From Enterobacter sp. JUb54 (GTDB lineage Bacteria > Pseudomonadota > Gammaproteobacteria > Enterobacterales > Enterobacteriaceae), in contig NZ_CP060418.1 of assembly GCF_014298075.1 (NCBI RefSeq), positions 3,534,001 to 3,598,000 on the forward strand: DNA of 64,000 nucleotides, written 5' to 3'. Made by a program: the position numbers and the translations under genes. Below, piece by piece: positions 41,620 to 49,982 of the stretch. The notes below the pieces were generated by a model. It had not been told where the DNA came from. It did no database searches and worked only from the letters and a program-made list of their open reading frames with translations. Positions within the stretch are counted from its first letter, which is position 1. Each line of letters opens with the position of its first letter.

Positions 41620-43101
41620 CTACTTTTCCAGGCCGATAAAGTGGACCCGGGCATTCGGCGGCATCAACTCCGGATGGCGCTTGACGTAGTCCGTCAACAC
41701 CGTGGACATCGTCACCTCATAGCGGTCACGGATGGCGATATCCCGGATCCCGAAGTCGCTGACCTGTTCATTGCAGGCCACCCGGTATGTTTTGTTCATC
41801 TCAAACGGTGAACCATTCACACGAATATTCATCATTCTGTCGCCCACAGGACGGGAGAAATCCACCTCAAACGCCAGCCCGCTGACATGGGCATAGGCAC
41901 CGGTATAGACCTTTGGCTCGCTATAATTATGTTCGATAAAATCTTTGACCTGACGACCGGTCATATCCCGCGTCACCAGAGGCAGAGAGAATGGCACCGC
42001 GTTAAGTACCTGACCAAAAGTCACCGGCCCGGCACTGATACTGTCACGCAGGAAAGCGCCGACCGTAAAGGCAATATCCGCCTTTGCGTGTTCACGCTCA
42101 GCATCGGCCAGCACTGACCCCAGGTTTGTCTGCCCGGACCGGACATGCGCCCGCTCGCCATCCAGCGCAAAAGGCAGCGTCATGACGATCTGGCTAAGGA
42201 CCGCCTGATTTTCTGCATTCACCCGGTCGATAAGAGACTGCGTTTCCGGGTCCGGAACCAGCTGGGACAATGCGGCCTTATCCAGCAATTGTTCATGCCA
42301 GGCCGTAATCTTTTTATCTTTAACGGTCAGGGTGAGTTGTCCCAGATATTCGCCATACTGCCCGGCATTCACCATGATTGTCTTACCCAGCTGTTTTCCG
42401 CCCGGCACGGCAATATGGTCATGCCCGTCGATAATGACATCGATATCCGCCACGGCATCAGTCAGCTTAGTAATATTCACTTCGGGGTCTGTTTTCCCCA
42501 GATGAGCCAGCACAATGATAAGGTCTGTCTGGTTTTTAATCCGGGCAACGGCTTCCTGCACGGCTTCAAGCGGATCGCTGACCCGAAAGCCTGATAATTT
42601 ATTATCCGTCGTTGCAACCATCGCATTTAGCGGAGAGACGCCAATAATACCGATATTCAGTCCGCCGACGTTTTTAATGATAAATGGATTAAACGCTGGC
42701 TTATCCTGATACCAGACATTAGATGTGACAAACGGAAACCGGGATTTTTCTTTCAATGCCAGCAATGCCTGGCCGCCAAAAATAAAGTCTGCGTTTCCTG
42801 GCGTAAAGACATCATACTTCATAATATTCATTGCATCGATATTTGTCTGGCCAGCACTCAGATCCGTCACGGGAATACCACTGACCGCGTCACCAACGTC
42901 CAGCAAAAGAACATGCTCTGACTTCTCTCTAAAGGTATTGATATACTTACTCATTTTTCCGTATCCGATGTTCTCATCGCTCATCCCTCTGCCGTGGGTG
43001 TCCCCTGTATGAAACAGCGTCAGCGTGACAACTTCACTGGCATATAATGAGCATGAACTCATTATTAACAAAGCGGATACTAACCATTTTCTTATCAGCA
43101 T
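41620..43101 (-). CDS. UshA-like 5'-nucleotidase / metallophosphoesterase with altered GNHE motif
   Basis: This exported 493-residue protein has a signal peptide (about 1-21, LYAS) and the two-domain 5'-nucleotidase layout: N-terminal calcineurin-like phosphoesterase and C-terminal substrate domain (about 320-490, NAVPFSLPLV). Metal-site motifs are FHTGDTHGRG, LLDVGDAVSG, LAHLG and DGHDH. The motif normally read GNHEFD is GNADF here, so the His that acts as general acid in UshA is replaced by Ala. It stands alone on the minus strand in AT-rich DNA between tRNA-Phe and the regulator pair. Substrate is unknown: nucleotides, UDP-sugars or cyclic nucleotides are all possible. Confidence 0.82.
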   Translation of the reverse strand: MLIRKWLVSALLIMSSCSLYASEVVTLTLFHTGDTHGRGMSDENIGYGKMSKYINTFREKSEHVLLLDVGDAVSGIPVTDLSAGQTNIDAMNIMKYDVFTPGNADFIFGGQALLALKEKSRFPFVTSNVWYQDKPAFNPFIIKNVGGLNIGIIGVSPLNAMVATTDNKLSGFRVSDPLEAVQEAVARIKNQTDLIIVLAHLGKTDPEVNITKLTDAVADIDVIIDGHDHIAVPGGKQLGKTIMVNAGQYGEYLGQLTLTVKDKKITAWHEQLLDKAALSQLVPDPETQSLIDRVNAENQAVLSQIVMTLPFALDGERAHVRSGQTNLGSVLADAEREHAKADIAFTVGAFLRDSISAGPVTFGQVLNAVPFSLPLVTRDMTGRQVKDFIEHNYSEPKVYTGAYAHVSGLAFEVDFSRPVGDRMMNIRVNGSPFEMNKTYRVACNEQVSDFGIRDIAIRDRYEVTMSTVLTDYVKRHPELMPPNARVHFIGLEK

Positions 43102-43526
43102 TTTATTTTTCCCTGTTAAAAGCTTTAGCGCTTACCTGTTTATATTCAGCTAGCGAATAATCATTCCCTTCTGTTAACAAAAACAAAAAAACCTGAAATC
43201 CACACTCCCCCGTCAGACGGAGTCATTCAGATTTCAGGTTTTGCCTGTTTTCAGTCACAATCCTGTAATGACTTAATTTATCGAACCAGCCAGACTGAAT
43301 AAAAGCGAATGAATTTAGTTATGTGAAGTTTATCACTTTATATTTGTCAGTTTCTCTTAGCCGTTTCATCGTTATCAGGACACTATTTGTAGTTATAAAC
43401 AACGCTTCCAGACCTCAACGTAAATGTTCCAGTCTCTTACCAAAAGCGACTAAAGGAGGAGAACACAACATCCTCCCTATTGCCTCTCACGGATTCGGTC
43501 TTATGCCAGAAGATATGACGCTATCG
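43102..43526. other. non-coding spacer containing a long terminator
   Basis: These 425 bp are AT-rich, with no credible gene. They contain the promoter region of the nucleotidase-like gene and the terminator at 43189-43242 that insulates it from the regulator pair upstream. A short plus-strand reading frame from about 43323 has poor start context and no recognisable features. Confidence 0.55.
43189..43242 (-). terminator. terminator of the MarT/FidL-like pair
   Basis: AAACCTGAAATC (43189-43200) and GATTTCAGGTTT (43230-43241) are perfect complements enclosing a smaller ACTCC/GGAGT-type stem. On the minus strand a T-rich run (TTTTTTGTTTTTG) follows. It would stop transcripts from the regulator pair before the nucleotidase-like gene. 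Confidence 0.8.
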
Positions 43527-44045
43527 CTAGTGGGTAAAATGGTTCATCACACAGGCGTAGCGTGGTGAAAACTGGTCACCGATGATGACCGTTTCACGAT
43601 CAATGCGTTTGACCATATACAGCTTATCCCCACGCTCATAGGCATCAAAGAAAAGATAATCGATGGCATCTGGCGCATTATCATCCGGCGACTTTTCACG
43701 ACCTGATGGATTAATGTTGTACACGCCCGCCGCGTGTCCCAGTGGCCGGGAATAGCGAAAGAAAAGCTTGCGGTTAACAACATACTGGCCACCTTCAGCT
43801 TTCAGCGTTCCCTGTACAGACAAGGAAAAATTACCGGAGTGATAGCTGGTAATCAACAAAATCCCCTCAAGATTCATCTTTGATTTATGGATATCAAGAG
43901 ATGAGCTGAATTCAGATGAACAGGAAAAGCTAATTTCATTTTTTTTGGCATCACGGCTTACCAGTAAAAAAGCTATCACCGCCCCTCCAATAATGATGAT
44001 CACCAGTGACCAAAAAAATGGCGACAGATCCCTCTCAGTCTTCAT
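43527..44045 (-). CDS. FidL-like inner membrane protein
   Basis: This 172-residue protein has one N-terminal membrane helix (about 8-30, FFWSLVIIIIGGAVIAFLLV) and a periplasmic domain with a conserved C-terminal FSPRYACVMNHF. It resembles FidL, the small membrane partner encoded next to the MarT regulator in Salmonella SPI-3. I start at MKTERDLSPFF (ATG 44043-44045) because GAGGAG lies 5 nt upstream; the longer frame would overlap the regulator gene by far. It overlaps the end of the regulator gene by 11 bp, so they are coupled. Its likely role is modulation of the ToxR-like regulator across the membrane; this is an inference. Confidence 0.72.
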   Translation of the reverse strand: MKTERDLSPFFWSLVIIIIGGAVIAFLLVSRDAKKNEISFSCSSEFSSSLDIHKSKMNLEGILLITSYHSGNFSLSVQGTLKAEGGQYVVNRKLFFRYSRPLGHAAGVYNINPSGREKSPDDNAPDAIDYLFFDAYERGDKLYMVKRIDRETVIIGDQFSPRYACVMNHFTH

Positions 44046-44907
44046 ACCACTCCTCACGATGATGATACTGGCTGTGGCAATAGTAATAGCCATTGTTACG
44101 CCCACACTCAGCAGCAAATTTCCAGTTGATCAGATCATGATTACTGGCCCAGGCATTGAGATACAGGTCTTTTTTCACAGAACAGTCCGGCGCAATCCCG
44201 GTATCCTTAAAAATATCCTGAGCACTTTTATCCGTAATATTGTCGGTACTGGCATTCCCGAGAATATGAATGTGGCATTGTTGCCACTCGATGGTCCTCA
44301 GGACCGAAACGTCAATCATCGGAATGTTATTGGGTATCCAGGTCCACCAGTATGTTGCCAGCACCGCAATGCTGGTAATTAATCCCGTCAGTCCGATCGC
44401 CCAGCGGCTTGTTTTCCTGCTGTGTTCTTTTATGTTAACGGCATCAACAGCGAGTCCCTTCTCGTTTTCAGGTGCTTCGAGCAACTGAAAATTAATACCA
44501 AACTCGCCGATTTTGAATCCCATTCGCGGTACCGTCACAATCACCTCAGCCGGATGGCCAATAGAGGTGATCACTTTACGTATAAAAGAGATATGCTGAT
44601 TCAGGTTCGCATCCGTTGCCCTGGCGCCATTACGTTGAAAAACATTAAGCAGAACCTCATCGCGTGTGGACACTTCACTACCGTTTTGCAACAAATAAAG
44701 TAGTAATTGTGATGCGACATTATTGAGATTGCCTGTCTTCCCGGACCCAACGTCTTTTAACGAATTCTTTTGCGGCCTGAACACCAGCCCGCCGTCAATT
44801 ATCACAGATTTAATCTTGCATATTGGGATATGAGAAACCAATGATGTCTCCTTGATACAGGAATCTCCCTGAATAAATGATTGAGGCGTAAGCATATCAC
44901 AATTCAT
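44035..44907 (-). CDS. CadC/MarT-like membrane-anchored transcriptional regulator
   Basis: This 290-residue ToxR-type regulator has an N-terminal OmpR-like winged helix (about 30-135: DVGSGKTGNLNNVASQLLLYLL, NLNQHISFIRKVI, VPRMGFKIG), a single membrane helix (about 168-188) and a periplasmic domain of about 100 residues with four cysteines. Such proteins sense periplasmic signals and bind DNA from the membrane. It sits divergently from the fimbrial operon, with 573 bp of AT-rich DNA between, so it is the best candidate for the operon's activator. Salmonella MarT likewise activates a nearby adhesin, misL. The partner FidL-like gene overlaps its 3' end. Confidence 0.8.
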   Translation of the reverse strand: MNCDMLTPQSFIQGDSCIKETSLVSHIPICKIKSVIIDGGLVFRPQKNSLKDVGSGKTGNLNNVASQLLLYLLQNGSEVSTRDEVLLNVFQRNGARATDANLNQHISFIRKVITSIGHPAEVIVTVPRMGFKIGEFGINFQLLEAPENEKGLAVDAVNIKEHSRKTSRWAIGLTGLITSIAVLATYWWTWIPNNIPMIDVSVLRTIEWQQCHIHILGNASTDNITDKSAQDIFKDTGIAPDCSVKKDLYLNAWASNHDLINWKFAAECGRNNGYYYCHSQYHHREEWYED

Positions 44908-45086
44908 TTATCATTTTTGCGTTTGCCAAAGATCACTTTATTATCCACTTAATAACATTTTATTAACCCCTTCCTCATGACTGAATACTCTGCATGCAAA
45001 AAGTGGCTATCTTATTGTCACCCCTACACTTTGATCTCCCTGTTTTTATTTACAAAGAATTTATAAATATCTGAAGATGGGGTTCA

Positions 45087-45140
45087 CAGATAAATAAAAA
45101 TCACAAAAACAGATAAAAGCACCATAAAAATAGATAAATA
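45087..45140 (+). repeat. three phased AGATAAA repeats in the fimbrial control region
   Basis: CAGATAAATA (45087), CAGATAAAAG (45110) and TAGATAAATA (45131) are spaced by 23 and 21 bp, about two helical turns. Direct repeats on one DNA face are typical binding arrays of OmpR/ToxR-type winged-helix regulators. Confidence 0.6.
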
Positions 45141-45399
45141 CAGTATATAAATCCACACGCAGCGCACAAATACAGCTAAATTCGCATAAAAACGCACCAC
45201 AACGTCATCACCGCAACAGGTTCCCCTGAGTTTGATTCAAACCCGAACTTTGCATTGTCTCATTTTCTTACCGACTTAATATAGGTCACCGAAACGATGC
45301 ACATGGCAGCTCAAGATAATGACACTTTAATTATTTACCGGCTGACACACAGACCGTCTTCACCAGAAGATGTAAAGAAACTGACGTGACCATTCGCTA

Positions 45400-45430
45400 A
45401 AAAGGTATTTCTGGCGAAGAAATACCTTTT
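45400..45430 (+). promoter_or_regulatory. perfect hairpin in the fimbrial operon leader
   Basis: AAAAGGTATTTCT (45400-45412) and AGAAATACCTTTT (45418-45430) are exact complements with loop GGCGA, ending in TTTT, 50 bp before the major pilin ATG. It can form an attenuator or a 5' stabilising structure. Confidence 0.7.
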
Positions 45431-45480
45431 GCAGAAGCATCGTTGTAATAACCCAAAACAGAAACAAGGTTAGAATAAAC

Positions 45481-46029
45481 ATGAATATGAAAAATGTAGC
45501 TGTCGCCTGTGCGCTGATAGCCGGTATGACAATGACTGCAACCTCTGCTTTCGCAGCAAAAAATGTTGACCCGACCAATGGTAAAATTCAGTTTAGCGGT
45601 ACCCTGGTCAACTCTGCGTGCGGTCTGGCTCCGGAATCCAGCCCGGTACAGGTTAATTTTGGTGAAATCCCGACATCGCAATTAAAAGACAATCAGCGCG
45701 CCGGAACCAAGCATGCAAAAATTATGCTGCAGGGTTGCGATACTACCGTCGCTAAAACAGCAACCGTGACCTATACCCCGGCAACCATCGACCCGGACAA
45801 TGCCGCTCTCGCCGCCTTCACTTCCGGTACTGCCCATGGCGCAGGTATTGGCATGATTGACAGCGGTAACCAGGACGTGAAATGGGGCGAAGCAGCATCC
45901 CAGGTCAATATTGCTAATGGCAAAACCGATATCGACTTCGTTGCTTATTTACAGGCAAATAACGCCTCCGATACCGTAACACCAGGTGACTTTGAGTCCA
46001 CCGTGAACTTCCAGATCGATTACCAGTAA
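45481..46029 (+). CDS. major fimbrial subunit (pilin)
   Basis: This 182-residue type 1-like pilin is exported through Sec (signal peptide 1-25, SAFA) and assembled by donor-strand exchange. It has the intrachain disulfide pair C47 (NSACGLA) and C86 (LQGCDTT), the beta-strand pattern of the PF00419 fimbrial fold, and the penultimate tyrosine at its end (IDYQ). As first gene of the operon, and with a hairpin just after it, it is probably the most expressed subunit. The mature N-terminus AKNVDPTNGKIQFSGTLV provides the donor strand. The allele is not assigned to a named fimbria. Confidence 0.92.
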   Translation: MNMKNVAVACALIAGMTMTATSAFAAKNVDPTNGKIQFSGTLVNSACGLAPESSPVQVNFGEIPTSQLKDNQRAGTKHAKIMLQGCDTTVAKTATVTYTPATIDPDNAALAAFTSGTAHGAGIGMIDSGNQDVKWGEAASQVNIANGKTDIDFVAYLQANNASDTVTPGDFESTVNFQIDYQ

Positions 46030-46038
46030 CGATATCGG

Positions 46039-46060
46039 GCAGGTGCCTCAGTGCACCTGC
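46039..46060 (+). terminator. intercistronic hairpin after the major pilin gene
   Basis: GCAGGTGC (46039-46046) and GCACCTGC (46053-46060) form a perfect 8-bp stem with a 6-nt loop, 10 bp after the pilin stop. No strong T-tract follows, so partial termination or protection of the pilin mRNA 3' end is likely, giving more pilin than usher. Confidence 0.65.
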
Positions 46061-46098
46061 TCAAAACGTTTTATCAATGCGATAAAGGGAGTGCGGTG

Positions 46099-46647
46099 AT
46101 GCCTGGATGGCGGATGCTCTTGCTTTTTATTTTCCTTCCATCGACATGGACTCTGGCTAATACCGGCAACAACGCCAAAACGCCAGGGAAAATGCATTTG
46201 CAGGGAACAATAATCGAAGCCGCTTGTTATGTTGATCATGATGACCAGGATCTCACGGTGGAATTCAATAGTATTTCAGCAAGAGATATCAGCGGTTCCC
46301 CTAGAAATATTTCAGCACATGATTTTAGCATTCATTTACTGGGATGTTCATTAGGCGACTCACAACACCCTGGCAGTATATTTCATAGTGCCAGCATTAC
46401 TTTTTATAGTGTCTCAGATCGCCAGCGCAAAGATCATTTAAGTGTGAAAACTGATGCTGGAGATTTATCAATCACGATATTTGATAAATATGGCAACCCC
46501 ATTCAACTTGGCGTTCCCTCGCCGGATTATGCGCTAAATCCAGGGAAAAATACGCTCAGATTTACCGCGCATTTGATTTCCGAGGACGGACATATCAGCT
46601 CCGGTGAATTTAACGCCAACATGCATTTTGTTGTGAATTATCTCTAA
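46099..46647 (+). CDS. second fimbrial subunit, divergent
   Basis: This 182-residue pilin-fold protein has a signal peptide (about 1-20, LANT), the cysteine pair (EAACYVD and LLGCSLG) and a C-terminal beta strand NANMHFVVNYL with penultimate Tyr. The start MPGWRMLLLF (46099) has GGGAG about 8 nt upstream; an in-frame ATG 48 bp earlier would bury the signal peptide. Base composition is clearly AT-richer than the adjacent pilin and usher, suggesting a different history or relaxed selection. It may be a terminator or anchor subunit as PapH is, given its place between major pilin and usher. Confidence 0.82.
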   Translation: MPGWRMLLLFIFLPSTWTLANTGNNAKTPGKMHLQGTIIEAACYVDHDDQDLTVEFNSISARDISGSPRNISAHDFSIHLLGCSLGDSQHPGSIFHSASITFYSVSDRQRKDHLSVKTDAGDLSITIFDKYGNPIQLGVPSPDYALNPGKNTLRFTAHLISEDGHISSGEFNANMHFVVNYL

Positions 46648-46687
46648 GCAGTTCTGGTAATAAAGGTCCTGAAGGTGAGTAAAAAAG

Positions 46688-49174
46688 ATGACTAATCTGA
46701 ATACATCCAAAACGCTTCTGGCACTTTTTATTACCCTCGCCTGCTCTTCTCCAGCCACCGCTGACGATGCCGTGGAATTCAATACTGCCGTACTGGATGC
46801 CAGCGACCGACAAAATGTTGATTTACAGCGTTTTTCAGAAGGTAACTATGTGGCTCCAGGAGAGTATTTGCTGGATGTGCACATCAACGGCCAGGAGATC
46901 GCTCAGCAGCAGATCCACTACATTACCGATGCCGACCACCCGCATAAAACAGTGGCCTGCCTCAGCGCAGAACAACTCGACCTGTTAGCGCTAAAGGAAG
47001 AGGCGCTGACCTACGTCCGGGCGCGTTCTGAACGCTGCCTCGACATCTCGCACTTACCCGGCATTGTGCTGAACAATAGCGCCGGGGTCCTGGACATCAC
47101 CATCCCCCAGGCATGGATGAAATACAGCGACCCAAACTGGACGCCGCCTGAACGTTGGGACAACGGTATCGCCGGGCTCATTTTTGACTACAACCTGTCC
47201 GGCCAGGCAACACGCTATCAGCAGGATGGCGGTAGCTACCAGTCCCTGTCCGGCTATGGTCAGACGGGATTTAACATCGGTGCCTGGCGTTTTCGTAGCC
47301 AGTATCAGGCTAATTACACCTCCGATACGCAAGGCACACGCTTCGACTGGGATCAGTTTTACGCCTATCGCCCACTGCCCATGCTGGCGGCAAAGCTCAC
47401 GCTTGGTGAAATCTACCTGAATTCACAGCTCTTTGATTCTATTCGCTTTACTGGCGCGAATCTCGCCAGCGACGAGCGTATGCTGCCGCCGAATCTGCAG
47501 GGCTATGCTCCACAGGTGTACGGCATTGCCAGAAGTAATGCCAAAGTGACGGTGAGCCAACAGCAACGCGTGATCTATCAAACCACCGTCCCGGCAGGCC
47601 CCTTCAATATCGAAGACTTACGCAGTTCGGTGCGCGGTACCCTGGATGTCCGGGTGGAAGAGCAGGATGGGACAGTGCAGACCTTTCAGGTCAATACCGC
47701 GGATATCCCCTATCTGACGCGCCCGGGCTATGTACGTTACAACACCTCGGTCGGGAAACCTTCGCGCTACAATCACGACCTCCAGGGGCCTACGTTTTAC
47801 AGTGGTGACTTTTCATGGGGGGTCAGCAACGCGTGGTCCCTGTATGGCGGCGCGCTGCTGACCGGTAATCGCTACAACGCCTGGTCTGTGGGGATCGGGC
47901 GTGACCTGAGCCTGCTTGGCGCACTCTCGGCGGATGTCACCCAGTCGATAAGTCGGGTAAAAGATCAAAACCAACAAAAAGGCTTGTCCTTCAAGCTCAG
48001 CTACGCCAAGACCTTTGACGAGTACAACAGCGCCATTACCTTTGCCGGATATCGTTTTTCCCAGCGAAATTTCCGCTCTTTCTCGCAGTTCCTCGATGAG
48101 CAGTATGAAAACAACGACAGCTCCGGGCGTGAAAAAGAGATGTATACCCTCACCGGGAATAAAACCTTTTTTGCTGACGATCCGCGCCTTGCCACCACGC
48201 TGTATCTGACCTATGCCCACCAGAACTACTGGGATCGGCGCTCGCAGGACCGCTATGGCCTGTCCGTCGGGCATACCTTCTCGTTCGCCGGAGTGGAAGG
48301 GGTCAGCGCTAACCTTGCGGCGTATCGTTCTGAATATCAGGGAAAGCGCGATGACAGTCTTTCTCTGTCCCTGTCCATCCCGTGGCGAGACGGGCGCTCG
48401 ACTGAATATCAACTGCAAAACAGCGGCAACCGGACCAGCCAGATGGTTTCCTATTCGGATAACCGCGATCGCAATAACCCATGGCGCATACGTGCAGGCC
48501 TGTCAGATGAGGGGCGAACGGCCTTTGATGGTTACTACCAGCACCGCAGCATGATGGCGGAACTGGAGTCCAACGTCAGCTGGCAGCAGGATCGCTACCT
48601 TTCCGTCGGGGGCACCGTGCGCGGTGGTTTTACCGCCACGCGGCATGGTGCCGCGCTGCACAACAGCCAGGCCTCGATGAACACCGCCCGCGTGATGGTC
48701 GATACCGATGGCGTCGCCAACGTCCCGCTCAACGGCGAACAGGCTCACTCAAACCGCTATGGGATTGCGGTCGTGCCAGACATCGTCAGCTACAACAGCT
48801 TTGATACCCGGATTGACGTCGATGCCATGGATGAAGATATCGCCGCCACCAAAGCGATTGTCACCAGCACGCTAACGGAAGGAGCCATCGGCTACCAACG
48901 CTTTGCCGTGGCGCAAGGGGAAAAGATGATGGCCATGCTGCGTCTTGCCGACGGTTCGGCCCCTCCTTTTGGTGCAGAAGTGTTTAATGCCAACGGCGTC
49001 AGCGTCGCCATGGTCATGGACAACGGTGAAAGCTGGATCGCTGGCGTTAAGCCGGATGAAACGCTCTCCGTTGTATGGGGAGGCCGGACGCAGTGTCACC
49101 TGCAGGTTCCCCGACAAATCAACCCCCAGGGCAATGTCTTACTGCCTTGCCAATTCTCTCAACCAGCAAAATGA
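46688..49174 (+). CDS. fimbrial outer membrane usher
   Basis: This 828-residue FimD/PapC-type usher has a signal peptide (about 1-25, ATAD), an N-terminal chaperone-binding domain starting VEFNTAVLDASDRQNVDLQR, a 24-strand barrel with the plug region (GIARSNAKVTVSQQQRVIYQ), and C-terminal domains ending with a cysteine pair (GGRTQCHLQV, LLPCQFSQ). It is intact. It receives chaperone-subunit complexes and secretes the growing pilus. Its stop overlaps the chaperone ATG (ATGA), showing translational coupling. Confidence 0.94.
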   Translation: MTNLNTSKTLLALFITLACSSPATADDAVEFNTAVLDASDRQNVDLQRFSEGNYVAPGEYLLDVHINGQEIAQQQIHYITDADHPHKTVACLSAEQLDLLALKEEALTYVRARSERCLDISHLPGIVLNNSAGVLDITIPQAWMKYSDPNWTPPERWDNGIAGLIFDYNLSGQATRYQQDGGSYQSLSGYGQTGFNIGAWRFRSQYQANYTSDTQGTRFDWDQFYAYRPLPMLAAKLTLGEIYLNSQLFDSIRFTGANLASDERMLPPNLQGYAPQVYGIARSNAKVTVSQQQRVIYQTTVPAGPFNIEDLRSSVRGTLDVRVEEQDGTVQTFQVNTADIPYLTRPGYVRYNTSVGKPSRYNHDLQGPTFYSGDFSWGVSNAWSLYGGALLTGNRYNAWSVGIGRDLSLLGALSADVTQSISRVKDQNQQKGLSFKLSYAKTFDEYNSAITFAGYRFSQRNFRSFSQFLDEQYENNDSSGREKEMYTLTGNKTFFADDPRLATTLYLTYAHQNYWDRRSQDRYGLSVGHTFSFAGVEGVSANLAAYRSEYQGKRDDSLSLSLSIPWRDGRSTEYQLQNSGNRTSQMVSYSDNRDRNNPWRIRAGLSDEGRTAFDGYYQHRSMMAELESNVSWQQDRYLSVGGTVRGGFTATRHGAALHNSQASMNTARVMVDTDGVANVPLNGEQAHSNRYGIAVVPDIVSYNSFDTRIDVDAMDEDIAATKAIVTSTLTEGAIGYQRFAVAQGEKMMAMLRLADGSAPPFGAEVFNANGVSVAMVMDNGESWIAGVKPDETLSVVWGGRTQCHLQVPRQINPQGNVLLPCQFSQPAK

Positions 49175-49959
49175 ATAGCGTGATGAAAAAACAATCTTAT
49201 TTATCTGTCCGGCGTTGGCTGATGTCCGTTACATGCGGCCTGCTACTGGCCGCCGCCGTCGATTCCGCCTGGGCAGGCGTTGCCCTTGACCGCACCCGAC
49301 TCATCATCAACGAGAACGATCGCTCGGTGAGCGCGAATTTATCGAATACCAGCCCCACGACCCCATTCCTGGCGCAATCCTGGGTAGAGGATGCCAGCGG
49401 CGCCAAAGTGACATCGCCGTTGATGGTGCTCCCGCCTTTGCAGCGCATTAATGGCGGCCAGAAAGGGATTGCCCGCGTCACCAAAACCAGCGGGATTACC
49501 GCGTTACCGCAGGACCGTGAAAGCCTGTTCTACCTTAACGTGCGTGAAATTCCCCCCAAGCCGGATAAGCCCAATGTGCTGCAGCTGGCGATGCAGTCCC
49601 GCATCAAACTGTTCTATCGCCCTTCCGCCATTGTGCCGCCGGAGCCCGGTGCGGTGTGGCAAAACCAGGTGGTGTTTCACAAAAAAGGGCGCCAGTGGTC
49701 AGTGGAAAACCCGACCCCCTACTTTGTGACCGTGATTGGGCTAAGCCGCAAACCGGAAGCAGAAGGCAGCGGCAGGCTGACGGATTTCCCGGGAATGATG
49801 GTGGCCCCCAAATCCTCGATGGACTTCAAGGTCACCGACGCCAGCATCAGCCAGTTCACCATGATGTACGTGAATGATTTTGGCGGTCATCCAGAACTCA
49901 AATACCGCTGCACAGGCGATACCTGCCGGGCATTGCCGGCCGCCCAGCAGCCCAGGTAA
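49171..49959 (+). CDS. periplasmic fimbrial chaperone
   Basis: This 262-residue PapD-like chaperone has a signal peptide (about 1-36, DSAWA), domain 1 with GVALDRTRLIINENDRSVS (the Arg is the subunit-carboxylate anchor) and NLSNTSPTTPFLAQSW, the conserved RIKLFYRP strand with the partner Lys, and an Ig-like domain 2 ending in a disulfide (YRCTGDTC). The start ATG 49171 overlaps the usher stop; MKKQSYL four codons later is an alternative. It donates strand G1 to fold pilins before usher delivery. Confidence 0.92.
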   Translation: MNSVMKKQSYLSVRRWLMSVTCGLLLAAAVDSAWAGVALDRTRLIINENDRSVSANLSNTSPTTPFLAQSWVEDASGAKVTSPLMVLPPLQRINGGQKGIARVTKTSGITALPQDRESLFYLNVREIPPKPDKPNVLQLAMQSRIKLFYRPSAIVPPEPGAVWQNQVVFHKKGRQWSVENPTPYFVTVIGLSRKPEAEGSGRLTDFPGMMVAPKSSMDFKVTDASISQFTMMYVNDFGGHPELKYRCTGDTCRALPAAQQPR

Positions 49960-49982
49960 CACGCGTGATCGGGGGTTCAACA

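Larger units (their letters stand above)
44908..45480. promoter_or_regulatory. divergent control region between regulator and fimbrial operon
   Basis: This is 573 bp of strongly AT-rich DNA with no gene, between the MarT-like gene and the major pilin. It contains three phased AGATAAA repeats (45087-45140) and a perfect leader hairpin (45400-45430). Low GC content and A-tracts suggest silencing by H-NS, a common state for horizontally acquired fimbriae; this is an inference. Confidence 0.6.

Noticed and set aside
43323..43568. 81-codon plus-strand frame between the nucleotidase-like and FidL-like genes
   Set aside because: Poor start context, no hydrophobic or domain pattern, and it overlaps the end of the FidL-like gene.
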